From: Sulfurimonas sp. MAG313
GTDB taxonomy: Bacteria > Campylobacterota > Campylobacteria > Campylobacterales > Sulfurimonadaceae
Length of the DNA: 47,854 nucleotides
Assembly: GCF_029216045.1 (NCBI RefSeq)
Contig: NZ_JAEMVE010000018.1
Span: 1-47,854 of the forward strand
Reading direction: 5' to 3'
The notes below the pieces were generated by a model. That model was given only the letters and a program-made list of their open reading frames with translations. It had not been told where the DNA came from and did not search any database. The translations under genes were made by a program, and so were the position numbers. Below, piece after piece: positions 8,378 to 16,679 of the stretch. The stretch's first letter is position 1; every line of letters begins with the position of its first letter.

Positions 8378-8536
8378 TTAAGCTACTTGGTATTTTTCTG
8401 TAGCATCTATAATTGGTGTGAAATTTTCTTTACGAAAATAAACTAAAAGCATAGAACGTGCTTCTTTTGCAGTAATAAAACCTTCTTTAAGGGCTTTTTT
8501 GATTTCTTTTTCTGTAATATACAAGTAAGAGAGCAT
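8378..8536 (-). CDS. Small protein, 52 aa
   Basis: A short open frame reads MLSYLYITEKEIKKALKEGF and continues ITAKEARSMLLVYFRKENFT to PIIDATEKYQVA. AAAGGA lies 8-9 bases before the ATG (8534-8536 on the complement). Amphipathic helices of the 'EKEIKKALKEGFITAKEARSMLL' type look like a small helical regulatory or bacteriocin-immunity-like fold, but I recognise no family. It stands alone between the lipoprotein gene and the glutaredoxin gene, on the same strand. Support is the strong ribosome-binding site and coherent codon use; being so short it could easily be missed by gene callers. Confidence 0.6.
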   Translation of the reverse strand: MLSYLYITEKEIKKALKEGFITAKEARSMLLVYFRKENFTPIIDATEKYQVA

Positions 8537-8620
8537 ATGATTTTCCTTTTATAAAACAATAGTGTAAGAGATGTTCGAAGAAGAATATAAAAGAAATAAA
8601 TGTGGAAAAAGTGGGAGTGA

Positions 8621-8986
8621 TTAGAGTTTAGAAATCTTTTGTTCATTATACCCTCGAATGACTAAAGGTCCTTTTATAATAAGGGGAACCCCTGTTCCTT
8701 GATACTTTTCAAATAAGGCTCTTCCTTCTTTTGATGTTCTTACATTATACTCTATAAATTTTATTCCTTTGGAACGCAATAAACGTTTTGCTTGGGTGCA
8801 ATACCCACACCCCGGTCTAGATAATAAAATAACAAGGTCGTTTTGAATTTTTAATTTTTTAGTATTTGTAGGTCCGTACTCGGCTAAATATTGTGCTTCA
8901 GTATAAGGAATCTCGTCTACCTTCGTCATTTTTGTATAAACAAGGTATAAAAGAACAAGGCCAATAAAAAATAAGAAAAATTTCAA
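8621..8986 (-). CDS. Membrane-anchored glutaredoxin-like protein
   Basis: A single N-terminal membrane helix (FFLFFIGLVLLYLVY, residues 3-18) is followed by a ~35-residue linker and a glutaredoxin domain with active site CGYC (residues 60-63), the cis-proline loop TGVPLII and the final GY. The CxYC form is that of dithiol glutaredoxins, so it probably reduces disulfides or glutathione mixed disulfides. With an N-in/C-out anchor the domain would sit in the periplasm, but topology is not certain (KK residues follow the helix). It is 13 bp downstream of sppA on the same strand, so likely cotranscribed. Length 121 aa. Confidence 0.8.
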   Translation of the reverse strand: MKFFLFFIGLVLLYLVYTKMTKVDEIPYTEAQYLAEYGPTNTKKLKIQNDLVILLSRPGCGYCTQAKRLLRSKGIKFIEYNVRTSKEGRALFEKYQGTGVPLIIKGPLVIRGYNEQKISKL

Positions 8987-8999
8987 AAAAATCCTTAGA

Positions 9000-9866
9000 T
9001 TATCTCATCGTTAAATTAGAAAAATAAGCGCCCATAAAAGAAGCCGTTTCTCCACTTAGTCGTCGCATAAAAGAGTCAATTTTATCTTCTTTTTGCCAGA
9101 TAGCTTCATCCACTTTTGAGAGTTTGATAAGTGCTTTTTTTGCATCAAAACCAACCCCAAGTTCGTCTATTAGACCGACCTTTTTTGCTTGTGAAGCGGT
9201 AAAAATATGTGCATCTGCAAATTCAGTATGATTTTTTGGATCAAGTTTTCTAGCGGTGGCAACATCATTGACAAAAAGATCATAGGTATCGTTAATTACT
9301 TTTTCAAGTTCTGCTTTTTCATCAGGTGTCCATTCTCTAGAACCTGTTCCAACTTCTTTAAATTTTCCTGCCTTAATAGTTTGAGAAGATATACCGATTT
9401 TTTGAGCAAGCTTAGCGTAATTGGCCCCTTGCATGATAACACCAATTGAGCCTACCATAGACCCAGGGTTTGCGTAAATTTTATTGGCATAGATACTTGC
9501 GTAATAGGACCCACTTGCAATGGTTCCTGCGGCGTAAGCAACAACAGGTTTCTTTTCTTTTAAACGCTTGATAGCTTGCATGATTTCAATAGAAGGAGGC
9601 ACGGCGCCACCAGGTGAATTAACAATAAATAAAACACCTTTGATGGCATCATCTTTTCTTGCAGTTTCAAGTTGTTGTACCACCACAGAAGCGTCCATAA
9701 TAACACCTTGGAGTTTGATTTGTGCAAGGTTTGCCGGTTTTAATTCTTCTTCACTTGGGCTAAATAAAAAAAAGACTAAGAGTAAAAATAACATAGCCTT
9801 AAAATGGTTTTGAATAAAGCCCATAATGGCTAAAAATGGTGAAAAAAATGATTTAATTGCGTTCAT
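9000..9866 (-). CDS. sppA: Signal peptide peptidase SppA (short form, family S49)
   Basis: This inner-membrane serine protease degrades cleaved signal peptides. A transmembrane segment (residues ~24-36, AMLFLLLVFFLFS) precedes one S49 domain: IVNSPGGAVPPSIEIMQAIK, then GTIASGSYYAS with the nucleophile probably Ser118, and IKAGKFKEVG with the general-base lysine probably Lys170 (Ser-Lys dyad as in Bacillus SppA). At 288 aa it has one domain, not two as in E. coli. AGGA lies 7-8 bases before ATG. The position next to the amidohydrolase and aroQ matches C. jejuni Cj0068-Cj0066c as I remember it. Confidence 0.93.
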   Translation of the reverse strand: MNAIKSFFSPFLAIMGFIQNHFKAMLFLLLVFFLFSPSEEELKPANLAQIKLQGVIMDASVVVQQLETARKDDAIKGVLFIVNSPGGAVPPSIEIMQAIKRLKEKKPVVAYAAGTIASGSYYASIYANKIYANPGSMVGSIGVIMQGANYAKLAQKIGISSQTIKAGKFKEVGTGSREWTPDEKAELEKVINDTYDLFVNDVATARKLDPKNHTEFADAHIFTASQAKKVGLIDELGVGFDAKKALIKLSKVDEAIWQKEDKIDSFMRRLSGETASFMGAYFSNLTMR

Positions 9867-9910
9867 ATGTTTGTCCTGTTACAATGATTTTAGTTGAAAT
9901 ATAAAGAAGT

Positions 9911-11131
9911 TTATTCATCTATATTTACGAAGTGCCCGTTAATAAAACGGTGTGATATTACATACTGCTGTAAAATAAGATGGATGGGCAGTTGCTCTGT
10001 CGCCTCATCTTCTAAGTCCAAGACTATAAGATCAGCATTTTTTCCCAACTCTATACTTCCAGTGTTTAGGTTTAAGGCCTGTGCTGCTTCTATTGTAACT
10101 GAATTAAGTAAGGCTTTGGCTAATTCAAGTAAATTTGCATCTTTATGCATAAACAAGGCTATTTTCATCTCTTCAAAAAGATTAAGCGTATAATTTGAAG
10201 AAAGGCCATCGGTAGCACATAACCACCTAATGCCATGTTTTTGTACTGCGTCTAAGTCTAAGCTTCCATTCCCTAAAAGTCGATTTGAAATAGGACAATG
10301 GATTATACTGTGCCCTTGTTCCTTAATCTCTTTGTACTCTTCTTCATTAGCATGTACGACATGGGTGAAAAGTGTAGGGACATCTTTAAAAAGTTCTAAA
10401 AAACCTGTAGAAGTATTTACAGCATAGTCTTGTTTTAAAAGGTCATTAAAAAATGTTTTAAACTCCCCCTTGTTTTTATCCAACCATTGTCTTTCAGCAG
10501 GACTCTCCATATAATGCGCGGAAAGTGGATATTTATTTAACCAAGCAATCTCAATGGCCTTTTTTATTAGGGCAGGGTGAACCGAATAGGGAGAGTGAAT
10601 AGCAACAGCAGGATAAAATCCTTCTCTTTTAATGGATTCTGAAGCAGCTAACCTTGATTTGAAATCATCAAGTAAGGCATCTGCCATGGTCGCTTGAGAT
10701 CCTATAACTTCATTAAAAAATACAACATTTTGTTTGGCTTGCTCGGCGACTTCTAAGTCCATTCCATGTGAGGATATGGCTCCAAAACTTGTAATACCTG
10801 ATTGAAGCATTTTATGGGTTGCTTTTTTCATTGCTTCAAACGAACCTTCAATAAGGTCTTCTCTGTTTTCTATAACAGAATACAACCAGGGCATAAACTG
10901 TCCATATTTCAAATGCGTTTTATTTGCTGAAAATTCTAAATGAACATGGGCATTAATAAGGCCTGGCATGACGATAGAATTTGCAGGTGTGTCTATAACT
11001 TGTGCATCAGGGTAGATTTGTAACAGCTCATCTAAGGGCGCAATTTTAAGGATGGTTTTTTCGAAGGCAAGGGACTTTCCACTAATGACTTCATTATTTT
11101 GTAATATATACGAGACGTTGAGAATTTTCAA
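9911..11131 (-). CDS. Amidohydrolase, probably aminofutalosine deaminase
   Basis: This is a metal-dependent amidohydrolase-superfamily deaminase of 406 aa. The metal motif HVHLEF follows VMPGLINA; further metal and catalytic positions are seen in AIHSPYSVHP, LSAHYMESPAE, HVVHANEEE, HCPISNRLLG and ATDGLSSN, typical of the adenosine/SAH/cytosine deaminase-like group. In Campylobacterota the neighbour of aroQ in this position is assigned to the futalosine pathway of menaquinone synthesis (deaminating 6-aminodeoxyfutalosine), with possible activity on S-adenosylhomocysteine; this is from family knowledge. The start is TTG (complement of 11129-11131) with AAAGG about 10 bases before; it is divergent from aroQ. 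Confidence 0.82.
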   Translation of the reverse strand: MKILNVSYILQNNEVISGKSLAFEKTILKIAPLDELLQIYPDAQVIDTPANSIVMPGLINAHVHLEFSANKTHLKYGQFMPWLYSVIENREDLIEGSFEAMKKATHKMLQSGITSFGAISSHGMDLEVAEQAKQNVVFFNEVIGSQATMADALLDDFKSRLAASESIKREGFYPAVAIHSPYSVHPALIKKAIEIAWLNKYPLSAHYMESPAERQWLDKNKGEFKTFFNDLLKQDYAVNTSTGFLELFKDVPTLFTHVVHANEEEYKEIKEQGHSIIHCPISNRLLGNGSLDLDAVQKHGIRWLCATDGLSSNYTLNLFEEMKIALFMHKDANLLELAKALLNSVTIEAAQALNLNTGSIELGKNADLIVLDLEDEATEQLPIHLILQQYVISHRFINGHFVNIDE

Positions 11132-11235
11132 ATTATAAATACCTTTATGTTTCTAAATAAAAATTATGCTTTATAAAGATATAATGTATGCTTAAAATTA
11201 TAGGGCAATATAAATATCCCGTATTAAGGTAAACA

Positions 11236-11739
11236 ATGGCAAAAGTAGTAGTAATCCAAGGACCAAACTTAAATATGTTAGGTGTTCGTGAACAAAATAT
11301 TTACGGACCAATGAAATTAGAGCAAATTCATGCACAAATGAAAGAATATGCTGATAAAAATAATATAGAGATTGAATTCTTTCAATCAAACCTTGAGGGT
11401 GAAATTGTAGATCGCCTACAAGAATGTATGGGTGAGGCGGATGGAATTATCATCAATCCAGCAGCGTATACACACACATCAATTGCTATTCGTGACGCTA
11501 TTTCAGCAGTTGCAATCCCAACGATTGAAGTGCATATTTCAAACATTCACCGTAGAGAAGAGTTTCGTCAGAAAAATATGATTGCTCCGGTATGTGCTTC
11601 GTCAATTGTTGGTTTTGGTCCTTTTGGTTACCATCTAGCAATGACAGGTATTGCACAGATTTTATCTGAAATTTCAGCTATGCAAGAAGCTCAAAAGGCG
11701 CAGCAAGCTCAACAAGAGTCTCAAGCCGCTCAAGTATAA
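11236..11739 (+). CDS. aroQ: 3-dehydroquinate dehydratase, type II
   Basis: AroQ dehydrates 3-dehydroquinate in the shikimate pathway as a cytoplasmic dodecamer. Signature sequences are [16 protein letters not shown] (with the catalytic-loop Arg and Tyr), [23 protein letters not shown] and the conserved late His. The catalytic core ends near residue 148; a Gln/Ala-rich tail ([18 protein letters not shown]) is extra compared with the usual ~145-150 aa. Upstream are TATAAT (11181-11186) and AAGG before the ATG. folK begins one base after the stop, so this is the first gene of the aroQ-folK-flhF-flhG-fliA-fliM-fliY series. Confidence 0.96.
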   Translation: MAKVVVIQGPNLNMLGVREQNIYGPMKLEQIHAQMKEYADKNNIEIEFFQSNLEGEIVDRLQECMGEADGIIINPAAYTHTSIAIRDAISAVAIPTIEVHISNIHRREEFRQKNMIAPVCASSIVGFGPFGYHLAMTGIAQILSEISAMQEAQKAQQAQQESQAAQV

Positions 11740-11740
11740 G

Positions 11741-12226
11741 ATGTTAAAAAAATCTTTAAATGAGCGTTTGACTTTATTAAGGTCAAAGCAATTTCCCCGG
11801 GTGTATAAGGACTCATTTAAAAGATATAGTGTGACATTAGGCGTGGGAGGAAACATTGGTGACCTTCCAAGACGCTTAGAAAAGTTAAGCATAGTTTTTT
11901 TAAAATCAAAATTATGTGACCTAGTAAAAACGGGACCTATTTTAAAAAATCCTCCTTTTGGATATGTGGATCAAGATGACTTTTATAATACAGTTATTTT
12001 AGTGAAAACAAATCTTCAACCTCGGGCTTTTTTAAATTATGTTTTAGAAGTGGAACGTAAGTTTGGAAGAAGAAGATCTTTTGCTAACGCACCACGAACA
12101 CTAGATATAGACATGATATTTTTTGAAAATAGAACAATGAACACGAAAGAGTTAATGCTTCCTCATCCATCTTGGATGCAAAGAGAAAGTGTCCTCATAC
12201 CAATGGCATATAGGGAGCATATATAA
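11741..12226 (+). CDS. folK: 6-hydroxymethyl-dihydropterin pyrophosphokinase
   Basis: FolK transfers pyrophosphate from ATP to 6-hydroxymethyl-7,8-dihydropterin in folate synthesis. The HPPK pattern is present: GVGGNIGDLPRRLE, then KNPPFGYVDQDDFYNTVI, then ERKFGRRRSFANAPRTLDID (the 'R.....w.pR.iDiDil' signature with the metal-binding Asp pair), and LPHPSWMQRESVLIPM. The frame is open further upstream into aroQ, but the ATG at 11741, one base past the aroQ stop, fits the N-terminus. The ~35-residue lead (MLKKSLNERLTLLRSKQFPR...) is longer than in E. coli FolK but usual for this branch. Length 161 aa. Confidence 0.93.
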   Translation: MLKKSLNERLTLLRSKQFPRVYKDSFKRYSVTLGVGGNIGDLPRRLEKLSIVFLKSKLCDLVKTGPILKNPPFGYVDQDDFYNTVILVKTNLQPRAFLNYVLEVERKFGRRRSFANAPRTLDIDMIFFENRTMNTKELMLPHPSWMQRESVLIPMAYREHI

Positions 12227-12292
12227 ATGAGCAAAAGCTTTAACAATGGTACTTATAAGGCACCAAAATTTTATAAAAGTGAGTGTGTGTGA
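12227..12292 (+). CDS. Possible 21-aa leader ORF coupling folK to flhF
   Basis: The frame starts with ATG directly after the folK stop (TAAATG), 9-10 bases after GGGAG, and encodes MSKSFNNGTYKAPKFYKSEC plus V. Its TGA overlaps the flhF GTG start (GTGA). Termination there would deliver ribosomes to a start that lacks its own good Shine-Dalgarno. It may simply be a chance frame in a short intergenic spacer; conservation would decide. Confidence 0.35.
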   Translation: MSKSFNNGTYKAPKFYKSECV

Positions 12293-13602
12293 AAGTATTA
12301 ACATTTAATGGAACATCACCCGCACAGGCCCTAAAAAAAGCACAAGCAGCTGTGGGTGAGGATGCTATGCTTATTGAGACTAAAGAGATTCGTAAAAAGT
12401 CCTTAACGCAAAGTGCCTTGTATGAAATTATTGTTGGTATAGATGATGAAATAGCCGCTTCATTGGAGCTAAAAGAACGTCAAAAGGCCCAAGAAGCAAG
12501 GGCTCCTGTTGCCAAAAGTTCTGCTGATGTACTTTATAATATATCTGAGGCCGCAAGGCAAATTTCTAAGATCGCTGAAGTTACTAATGAAGAACCGTTT
12601 TATCACTCAGATGAAAACAAGTCGTATAAAAATGATAAAATCGTGGCAAGAGTTAAAGAAAAAAGTAATGATCCTGCTGAATTTAAAGATATTAAAGATG
12701 AGATTTTAAAGTTAGGGGATAAGGTAAAGCTTATTCAAAATATGTTTTGGGATGAACGCTCAGATAAAAGAGGAAACCTTCATATCCCTCCTGAATTTTC
12801 TGAAATATACAAGTTGACCTTAGAAAGTGGCATGAATGCGAAGCATATAGAAGAAATTATGGCCTTAACCTTAGAGCATATGCCTTTAAAAATGCGAGAA
12901 AATTCACAAACTGTAAAACGCTATTTTCAAGTGCTTCTACGTAAAATGGTACCGGTACGAATGGAAAGTACCCCAAAGAAAAATGCAAAAAAAGTGATTA
13001 TGCTCGTAGGCCCTACGGGGGTTGGCAAAACAACAAGTATTGCTAAACTAGCCGCGCGTTATTCTTTTATGATGGAAAAAAAGTATAAGGTGGGACTGAT
13101 TGTCTTAGATACCTACCGTATAGGTGCGGTTGAACAGCTTATGCAATACGCGAGAATGATGAAGCTTGGGATTGAAACTGTGGTGGATCCTCCTGAGTTT
13201 GCGTCCGCGCTTAATGCTATGAGTTATTGTGATTATATTTTAATTGACACGATGGGTTCTTCTCCTTATGATAAAGAAAAGATTACAAAAATATATGAGT
13301 GTTTACAAAATAACACGACACAGATGAGCATAGATACGGTATTAGTGCTCCCTTCATCTATTAAATATGAAGATTTAAAAGCAACCTATGATAACTTTGA
13401 AAGTCTTGGAATTGATACCATGATGTTTACAAAACTAGATGAAACCAGAGGTTTTGGAAACATATTTTCACTCATGTATGAAACTTCTAAGCCAATATCT
13501 TATTTTTCTGTGGGACAAGAAGTACCTGAAGATTTAGTGGTCGCTAGTTCGGACTATCTTATAGAATGTATGCTTAATGGTTTTAAACGAGATGATACAT
13601 GA
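12289..13602 (+). CDS. flhF: Flagellar biosynthesis GTPase FlhF
   Basis: FlhF is an SRP-type GTPase that sets the site and number of polar flagella and, in Campylobacterota, is needed for sigma-54 flagellar gene expression. The N-terminal B domain begins KVLTFNGTSPAQALKKAQA and includes GEDAMLIETKEI. The NG domain has the P-loop GPTGVGKTTS (about residues 241-250), VLDTYRIGAVEQLMQYA, a weak Walker B LIDTMGSS, and TKLDETRGFGN for guanine recognition. The GTG at 12289 gives the family N-terminus; it lies in a GTGTGTGTG run (12283-12291) with four overlapping GTGs. flhG overlaps the end by 4 bases (ATGA). Confidence 0.95.
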   Translation: MKVLTFNGTSPAQALKKAQAAVGEDAMLIETKEIRKKSLTQSALYEIIVGIDDEIAASLELKERQKAQEARAPVAKSSADVLYNISEAARQISKIAEVTNEEPFYHSDENKSYKNDKIVARVKEKSNDPAEFKDIKDEILKLGDKVKLIQNMFWDERSDKRGNLHIPPEFSEIYKLTLESGMNAKHIEEIMALTLEHMPLKMRENSQTVKRYFQVLLRKMVPVRMESTPKKNAKKVIMLVGPTGVGKTTSIAKLAARYSFMMEKKYKVGLIVLDTYRIGAVEQLMQYARMMKLGIETVVDPPEFASALNAMSYCDYILIDTMGSSPYDKEKITKIYECLQNNTTQMSIDTVLVLPSSIKYEDLKATYDNFESLGIDTMMFTKLDETRGFGNIFSLMYETSKPISYFSVGQEVPEDLVVASSDYLIECMLNGFKRDDT

Positions 13603-14471
13603 TCACACAAGCTAGTAAATTAAAAGAACTTGTAGATGAACAAGCCCGCTCAACTGCAAAAAAAACACGCTTTGTGGCTATTACTAGTGGTAAGGGTGGG
13701 GTTGGTAAAAGTACGATAAGCTCTAATTTAGCCTATTTAATGGCGCATTATGGTCTTAAGGTCGGTATTTTTGATGCAGATATTGGTTTAGCTAACTTAG
13801 ATGTCATGTTTAATGTAAAGATTAAAAAAAATATCTTACATGTTTTAAAAGGAGAGGCTACAGTAAGTGATATTATAATACCTGTAGTACCAAACCTTGT
13901 GCTCATACCAGGTGAAAGTGGTGATGAAATACTTAAGTACAGTGATGGCTCTATGTTTGAGAGGTTTATGCAAGAAGCCCATGTCTTAGATGATTTAGAT
14001 ATTCTTCTTATTGATACGGGCGCAGGAATAGGCGAGCATATACAGCTGTTCTTAAATGTAGCAGATGATGTGATAGTAGTAACCGTTCCCGACCCTGCGG
14101 CTATTACAGATGCCTATGCTACGATAAAAGTAACCTCAAAGATACGCTCTAAAATATCTTTGATTTTTAATCAAGTTCGCTCTGAAAAAGAGGCACAATT
14201 ACTTTTTGATAAGATACAAAAAGTCGCTCGTGCAAATATAGGACCAAGTTTAGAACTTGAGCTTTTAGGTAAGGTTAATGCCGATGAAAAGGTGGGTCGT
14301 TCCATCAAGCAAAGAAAGATTTTTTCAAAAGAAAATCCTTTGTCTCCAACGACAAGAGATTTAGAGAAAATTGTAAAAAAACTTTCACGTAACTTGGAAC
14401 GAAATGTGCTGGTACCTTCAGAAGAAAGCGGGATTCAAGGCTTGTTTAAACGCTTGATGACACATTTCTAA
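13599..14471 (+). CDS. flhG: Flagellar number regulator FlhG (MinD-like ATPase, YlxH)
   Basis: This is a MinD/ParA-type ATPase that works with FlhF to limit flagellar number. The deviant Walker A SGKGGVGKST (residues 30-39) carries the signature lysine, followed by GIFDADIGLANLDVMF, LIDTGAGIG (Walker B) and TVPDPAAITDAYATIK. A conserved N-terminal tail (MITQASKLKELVDEQ) precedes the ATPase domain, as expected for the FlhF-activating segment. Length 290 aa is normal. ATGA overlap with flhF indicates translational coupling; about 85 bp separate it from the next gene. Confidence 0.95.
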   Translation: MITQASKLKELVDEQARSTAKKTRFVAITSGKGGVGKSTISSNLAYLMAHYGLKVGIFDADIGLANLDVMFNVKIKKNILHVLKGEATVSDIIIPVVPNLVLIPGESGDEILKYSDGSMFERFMQEAHVLDDLDILLIDTGAGIGEHIQLFLNVADDVIVVTVPDPAAITDAYATIKVTSKIRSKISLIFNQVRSEKEAQLLFDKIQKVARANIGPSLELELLGKVNADEKVGRSIKQRKIFSKENPLSPTTRDLEKIVKKLSRNLERNVLVPSEESGIQGLFKRLMTHF

Positions 14472-14555
14472 AGAGTGAGCTGAAACAGTAATGTTTGTGA
14501 TAGATAAAAGAGTAAGAAATCTCTTTTATTGGATATAAAAGGGGAAGATTATTTA

Positions 14556-14882
14556 ATGAGAAGTAAAAACTTTGTTTCTTTTTTAACAGTACAAGGCTTT
14601 TTTATTGGGTTTGTTTTCTCGATTTTAAAGGCAGGTTCTGCTGAAGATGTCTTAGTTTACACTCTTTTGATAACGGGATTTTTTTATCTCTTTTCTCATT
14701 TTATTATATCGTTTTTTATTCGCCATACGCCTGTAAGACAAGAATTTTTTCCAAAACAAAGGCATGAAAGTGATTTAGATTATTTTGCCAATGAAATATC
14801 TAAACGCGAAAAAGTCATTGAAAGTGCCCATGAATTTCTAGAAGCCTTAGAAAAAAAATATTCTACAAAAAGAGTTAATTAA
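14556..14882 (+). CDS. Small membrane protein of the flhFG-fliA operon (108 aa)
   Basis: Translation from ATG 14556 is supported by GGGGAAG 8 bases upstream; an earlier in-frame TTG at 14529 lacks such support. Two hydrophobic helices (NFVSFLTVQGFFIGFVFSIL; LVYTLLITGFFYLFSHFIIS) are followed by a ~50-residue charged cytoplasmic tail with a predicted helix (ISKREKVIESAHEFLEALEK). It sits between flhG and fliA exactly where C. jejuni has the membrane protein Cj0062c, so it is probably its counterpart. Function is unknown. The stop overlaps the fliA start by one base. Confidence 0.8.
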   Translation: MRSKNFVSFLTVQGFFIGFVFSILKAGSAEDVLVYTLLITGFFYLFSHFIISFFIRHTPVRQEFFPKQRHESDLDYFANEISKREKVIESAHEFLEALEKKYSTKRVN

Positions 14883-15589
14883 TGATGGACTGTAGCCGAG
14901 CAAATATTTATATAAATGAGCTAAAGCATAAAGAAGATGAACTTGCTATTTCTTATCTTCCGGCAGTAAAAGCCATGGCTTTTAGATTAAAAGAAAGACT
15001 TCCTTCTTCTATAGACTTTTGTGATTTATCTGCGATTGGTACGGAAGAGCTTATAAAACTTGCTAGGCGTTATGACGAAAAACAAAATGACTCTTTTTGG
15101 GGCTATGCTAAAACACGTGTTTATGGCTCTATGTTAGACTATTTACGCTCTTTAGACCTTGTAAGCCGCTCAAATCGGAAGCTTATTAAGATGATTGATA
15201 AGGCTATTACTGTTTATTTAGCAGAGCATGAAGATGAACCTTCAAACGAAGAACTTTCTAGTATATTAGGGGAGACGCAAGAAAAGATTAATGACGCGCG
15301 TATTGCTTCTGAAATATACGCCGTTATGCCTATAGATGAGCAATTGTCCTTAGCTAATGAAGGGAGCACTCTTGAAAAAATAGAAAAAGAGGACCTTTTA
15401 GAAGTGATTGAACATGTGCTTGAAAATCATACTGAGCGAGAACAAATGATTATTCAATTATATTATTTTGAAGAACTTTCTTTAAAAGAGATTTCTCAAG
15501 TTCTTGAAATAACAGAATCACGAATTTCTCAAATTCACAAGGCACTACTTAAAAAAATCCGAGATTCTATAGGCGTTGTCAATGGCTGA
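14882..15589 (+). CDS. fliA: Flagellar sigma factor sigma-28
   Basis: FliA directs RNA polymerase to late flagellar promoters and is held by FlgM. Region 2 is seen in YLPAVKAMAFRLKERLPSSI and FWGYAKTRVYGSMLDYLRSL; region 3 in RKLIKMIDKAITVYLAEHED; region 4 in EREQMIIQLYYFEELSLKEI and SQVLEITESRISQIHKALLK (helix-turn-helix). Length 235 aa is typical. The start is ATGATG at 14882/14885, overlapping the previous stop, and fliM starts inside the last codons, so the whole series is translationally coupled. Confidence 0.96.
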   Translation: MMDCSRANIYINELKHKEDELAISYLPAVKAMAFRLKERLPSSIDFCDLSAIGTEELIKLARRYDEKQNDSFWGYAKTRVYGSMLDYLRSLDLVSRSNRKLIKMIDKAITVYLAEHEDEPSNEELSSILGETQEKINDARIASEIYAVMPIDEQLSLANEGSTLEKIEKEDLLEVIEHVLENHTEREQMIIQLYYFEELSLKEISQVLEITESRISQIHKALLKKIRDSIGVVNG

Positions 15590-16679
15590 TATACTTTCAC
15601 AAGAAGAAATTGACGCCCTTTTAGACGTTGTTGAAGATGAAGGTGATGATGCCTTAGCCATTGAAGAAGAAGAGGTTTTTCAACAAAAGCAAATTACTCT
15701 TTATGATTTTAAACGCCCTAATCGTGTCTCTAAAGAACAACTTCGTGCTTTTAGAGGAATACATGACAAAATGGCACGATCTTTGTCCTCACAAATTTCT
15801 GCCATTATGCGCTCCATTGTAGAGATACAACTGCATTCAGTTGATCAGATGACTTATGGTGAATTTTTAATGTCACTTCCTAATCCTACCTCGTTTAATG
15901 TGTTTTCTATGAAGCCACTTGAAGGTTCGGGTGTCTTAGAAATTAACCCGTCTATTGCCTTTCCTATGCTAGATAGACTTTTAGGTGGAAAGGGTGAACC
16001 TTTTGAATCAAACAGAGAATTCTCAGATATAGAACTGAGCCTTTTTGAAACGGTTCTTCGTGTTATGATGTCTACGTTAAAAGAAGCATGGGGCCCTGTT
16101 GCTGAAGTGTATCCGGCTATTGAGTCGAAAGAATCAAGTCCTAATGTTGTTCAAATTGTTGCACAAAATGAGATTGTAGTTATGGTCGTTATGGAAATTA
16201 TTATTGGGCATAGTTCAGGTATGATGAACCTTTGTTATCCTGTAATTGCACTTGAACCTGTCCTTCCAAAGCTTGCTTCACGAGATTTAATGCTTAATGA
16301 AACCAGCTCTAAGAAGTCAAGAAATCAAGAACTTCAAGTACTTATTGGAGGTGCTGGGGTAAGTGTTGAAGCGAGTCTTGGTTCGGCTGAACTCACCTTA
16401 GGTGAAATTTTGAACCTAAACGCTGGTGATATTATCCGTTTAAATGCTAGTGCAGATGATATTGTTACCTTAAGAGTAGATGGAAAAGAACGGTTTAAGG
16501 GTGAAATTGGACTCAGACGTTTTAGAAAATCCATTAAAGTAACGGAAGTTATTTACACAGAAAGAGATGATGTAAAACGTATTCTTAAACAATATGAAGA
16601 TATTAGAAAAGAAAAGATTTCTGGTGTAAAAGAGATTATGTACGCTGAAATAGAAGAAGAGGAATTTGAAGATGAGTGA
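15582..16679 (+). CDS. fliM: Flagellar motor switch protein FliM
   Basis: FliM is the C-ring switch protein that binds phospho-CheY. It begins MADILSQEEIDALLDVVEDE, the conserved CheY-binding N-terminal helix. The middle CheC-like domain contains LMSLPNPTSFNVFSMKPLEG and LDRLLGGKGEP. The C-terminal SpoA/FliN-like domain has LGSAELTLGEILNLNAGDII and the late LRRFRKSIKVTEVIY. The ATG at 15582 overlaps fliA by 8 bases; an in-frame TTG two codons earlier is less likely. Length 365 aa. Confidence 0.96.
   Translation: MADILSQEEIDALLDVVEDEGDDALAIEEEEVFQQKQITLYDFKRPNRVSKEQLRAFRGIHDKMARSLSSQISAIMRSIVEIQLHSVDQMTYGEFLMSLPNPTSFNVFSMKPLEGSGVLEINPSIAFPMLDRLLGGKGEPFESNREFSDIELSLFETVLRVMMSTLKEAWGPVAEVYPAIESKESSPNVVQIVAQNEIVVMVVMEIIIGHSSGMMNLCYPVIALEPVLPKLASRDLMLNETSSKKSRNQELQVLIGGAGVSVEASLGSAELTLGEILNLNAGDIIRLNASADDIVTLRVDGKERFKGEIGLRRFRKSIKVTEVIYTERDDVKRILKQYEDIRKEKISGVKEIMYAEIEEEEFEDE

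Noticed and set aside
8443-8646. Open frame of 67 codons on the minus strand
   Set aside because: It is another frame over the 52-aa gene with its strong ribosome-binding site, and reads as low-complexity Phe/Lys/Leu sequence.
11198-11389. 63-codon minus-strand frame with hydrophobic segments
   Set aside because: It covers the aroQ start on the opposite strand; aroQ is certain.
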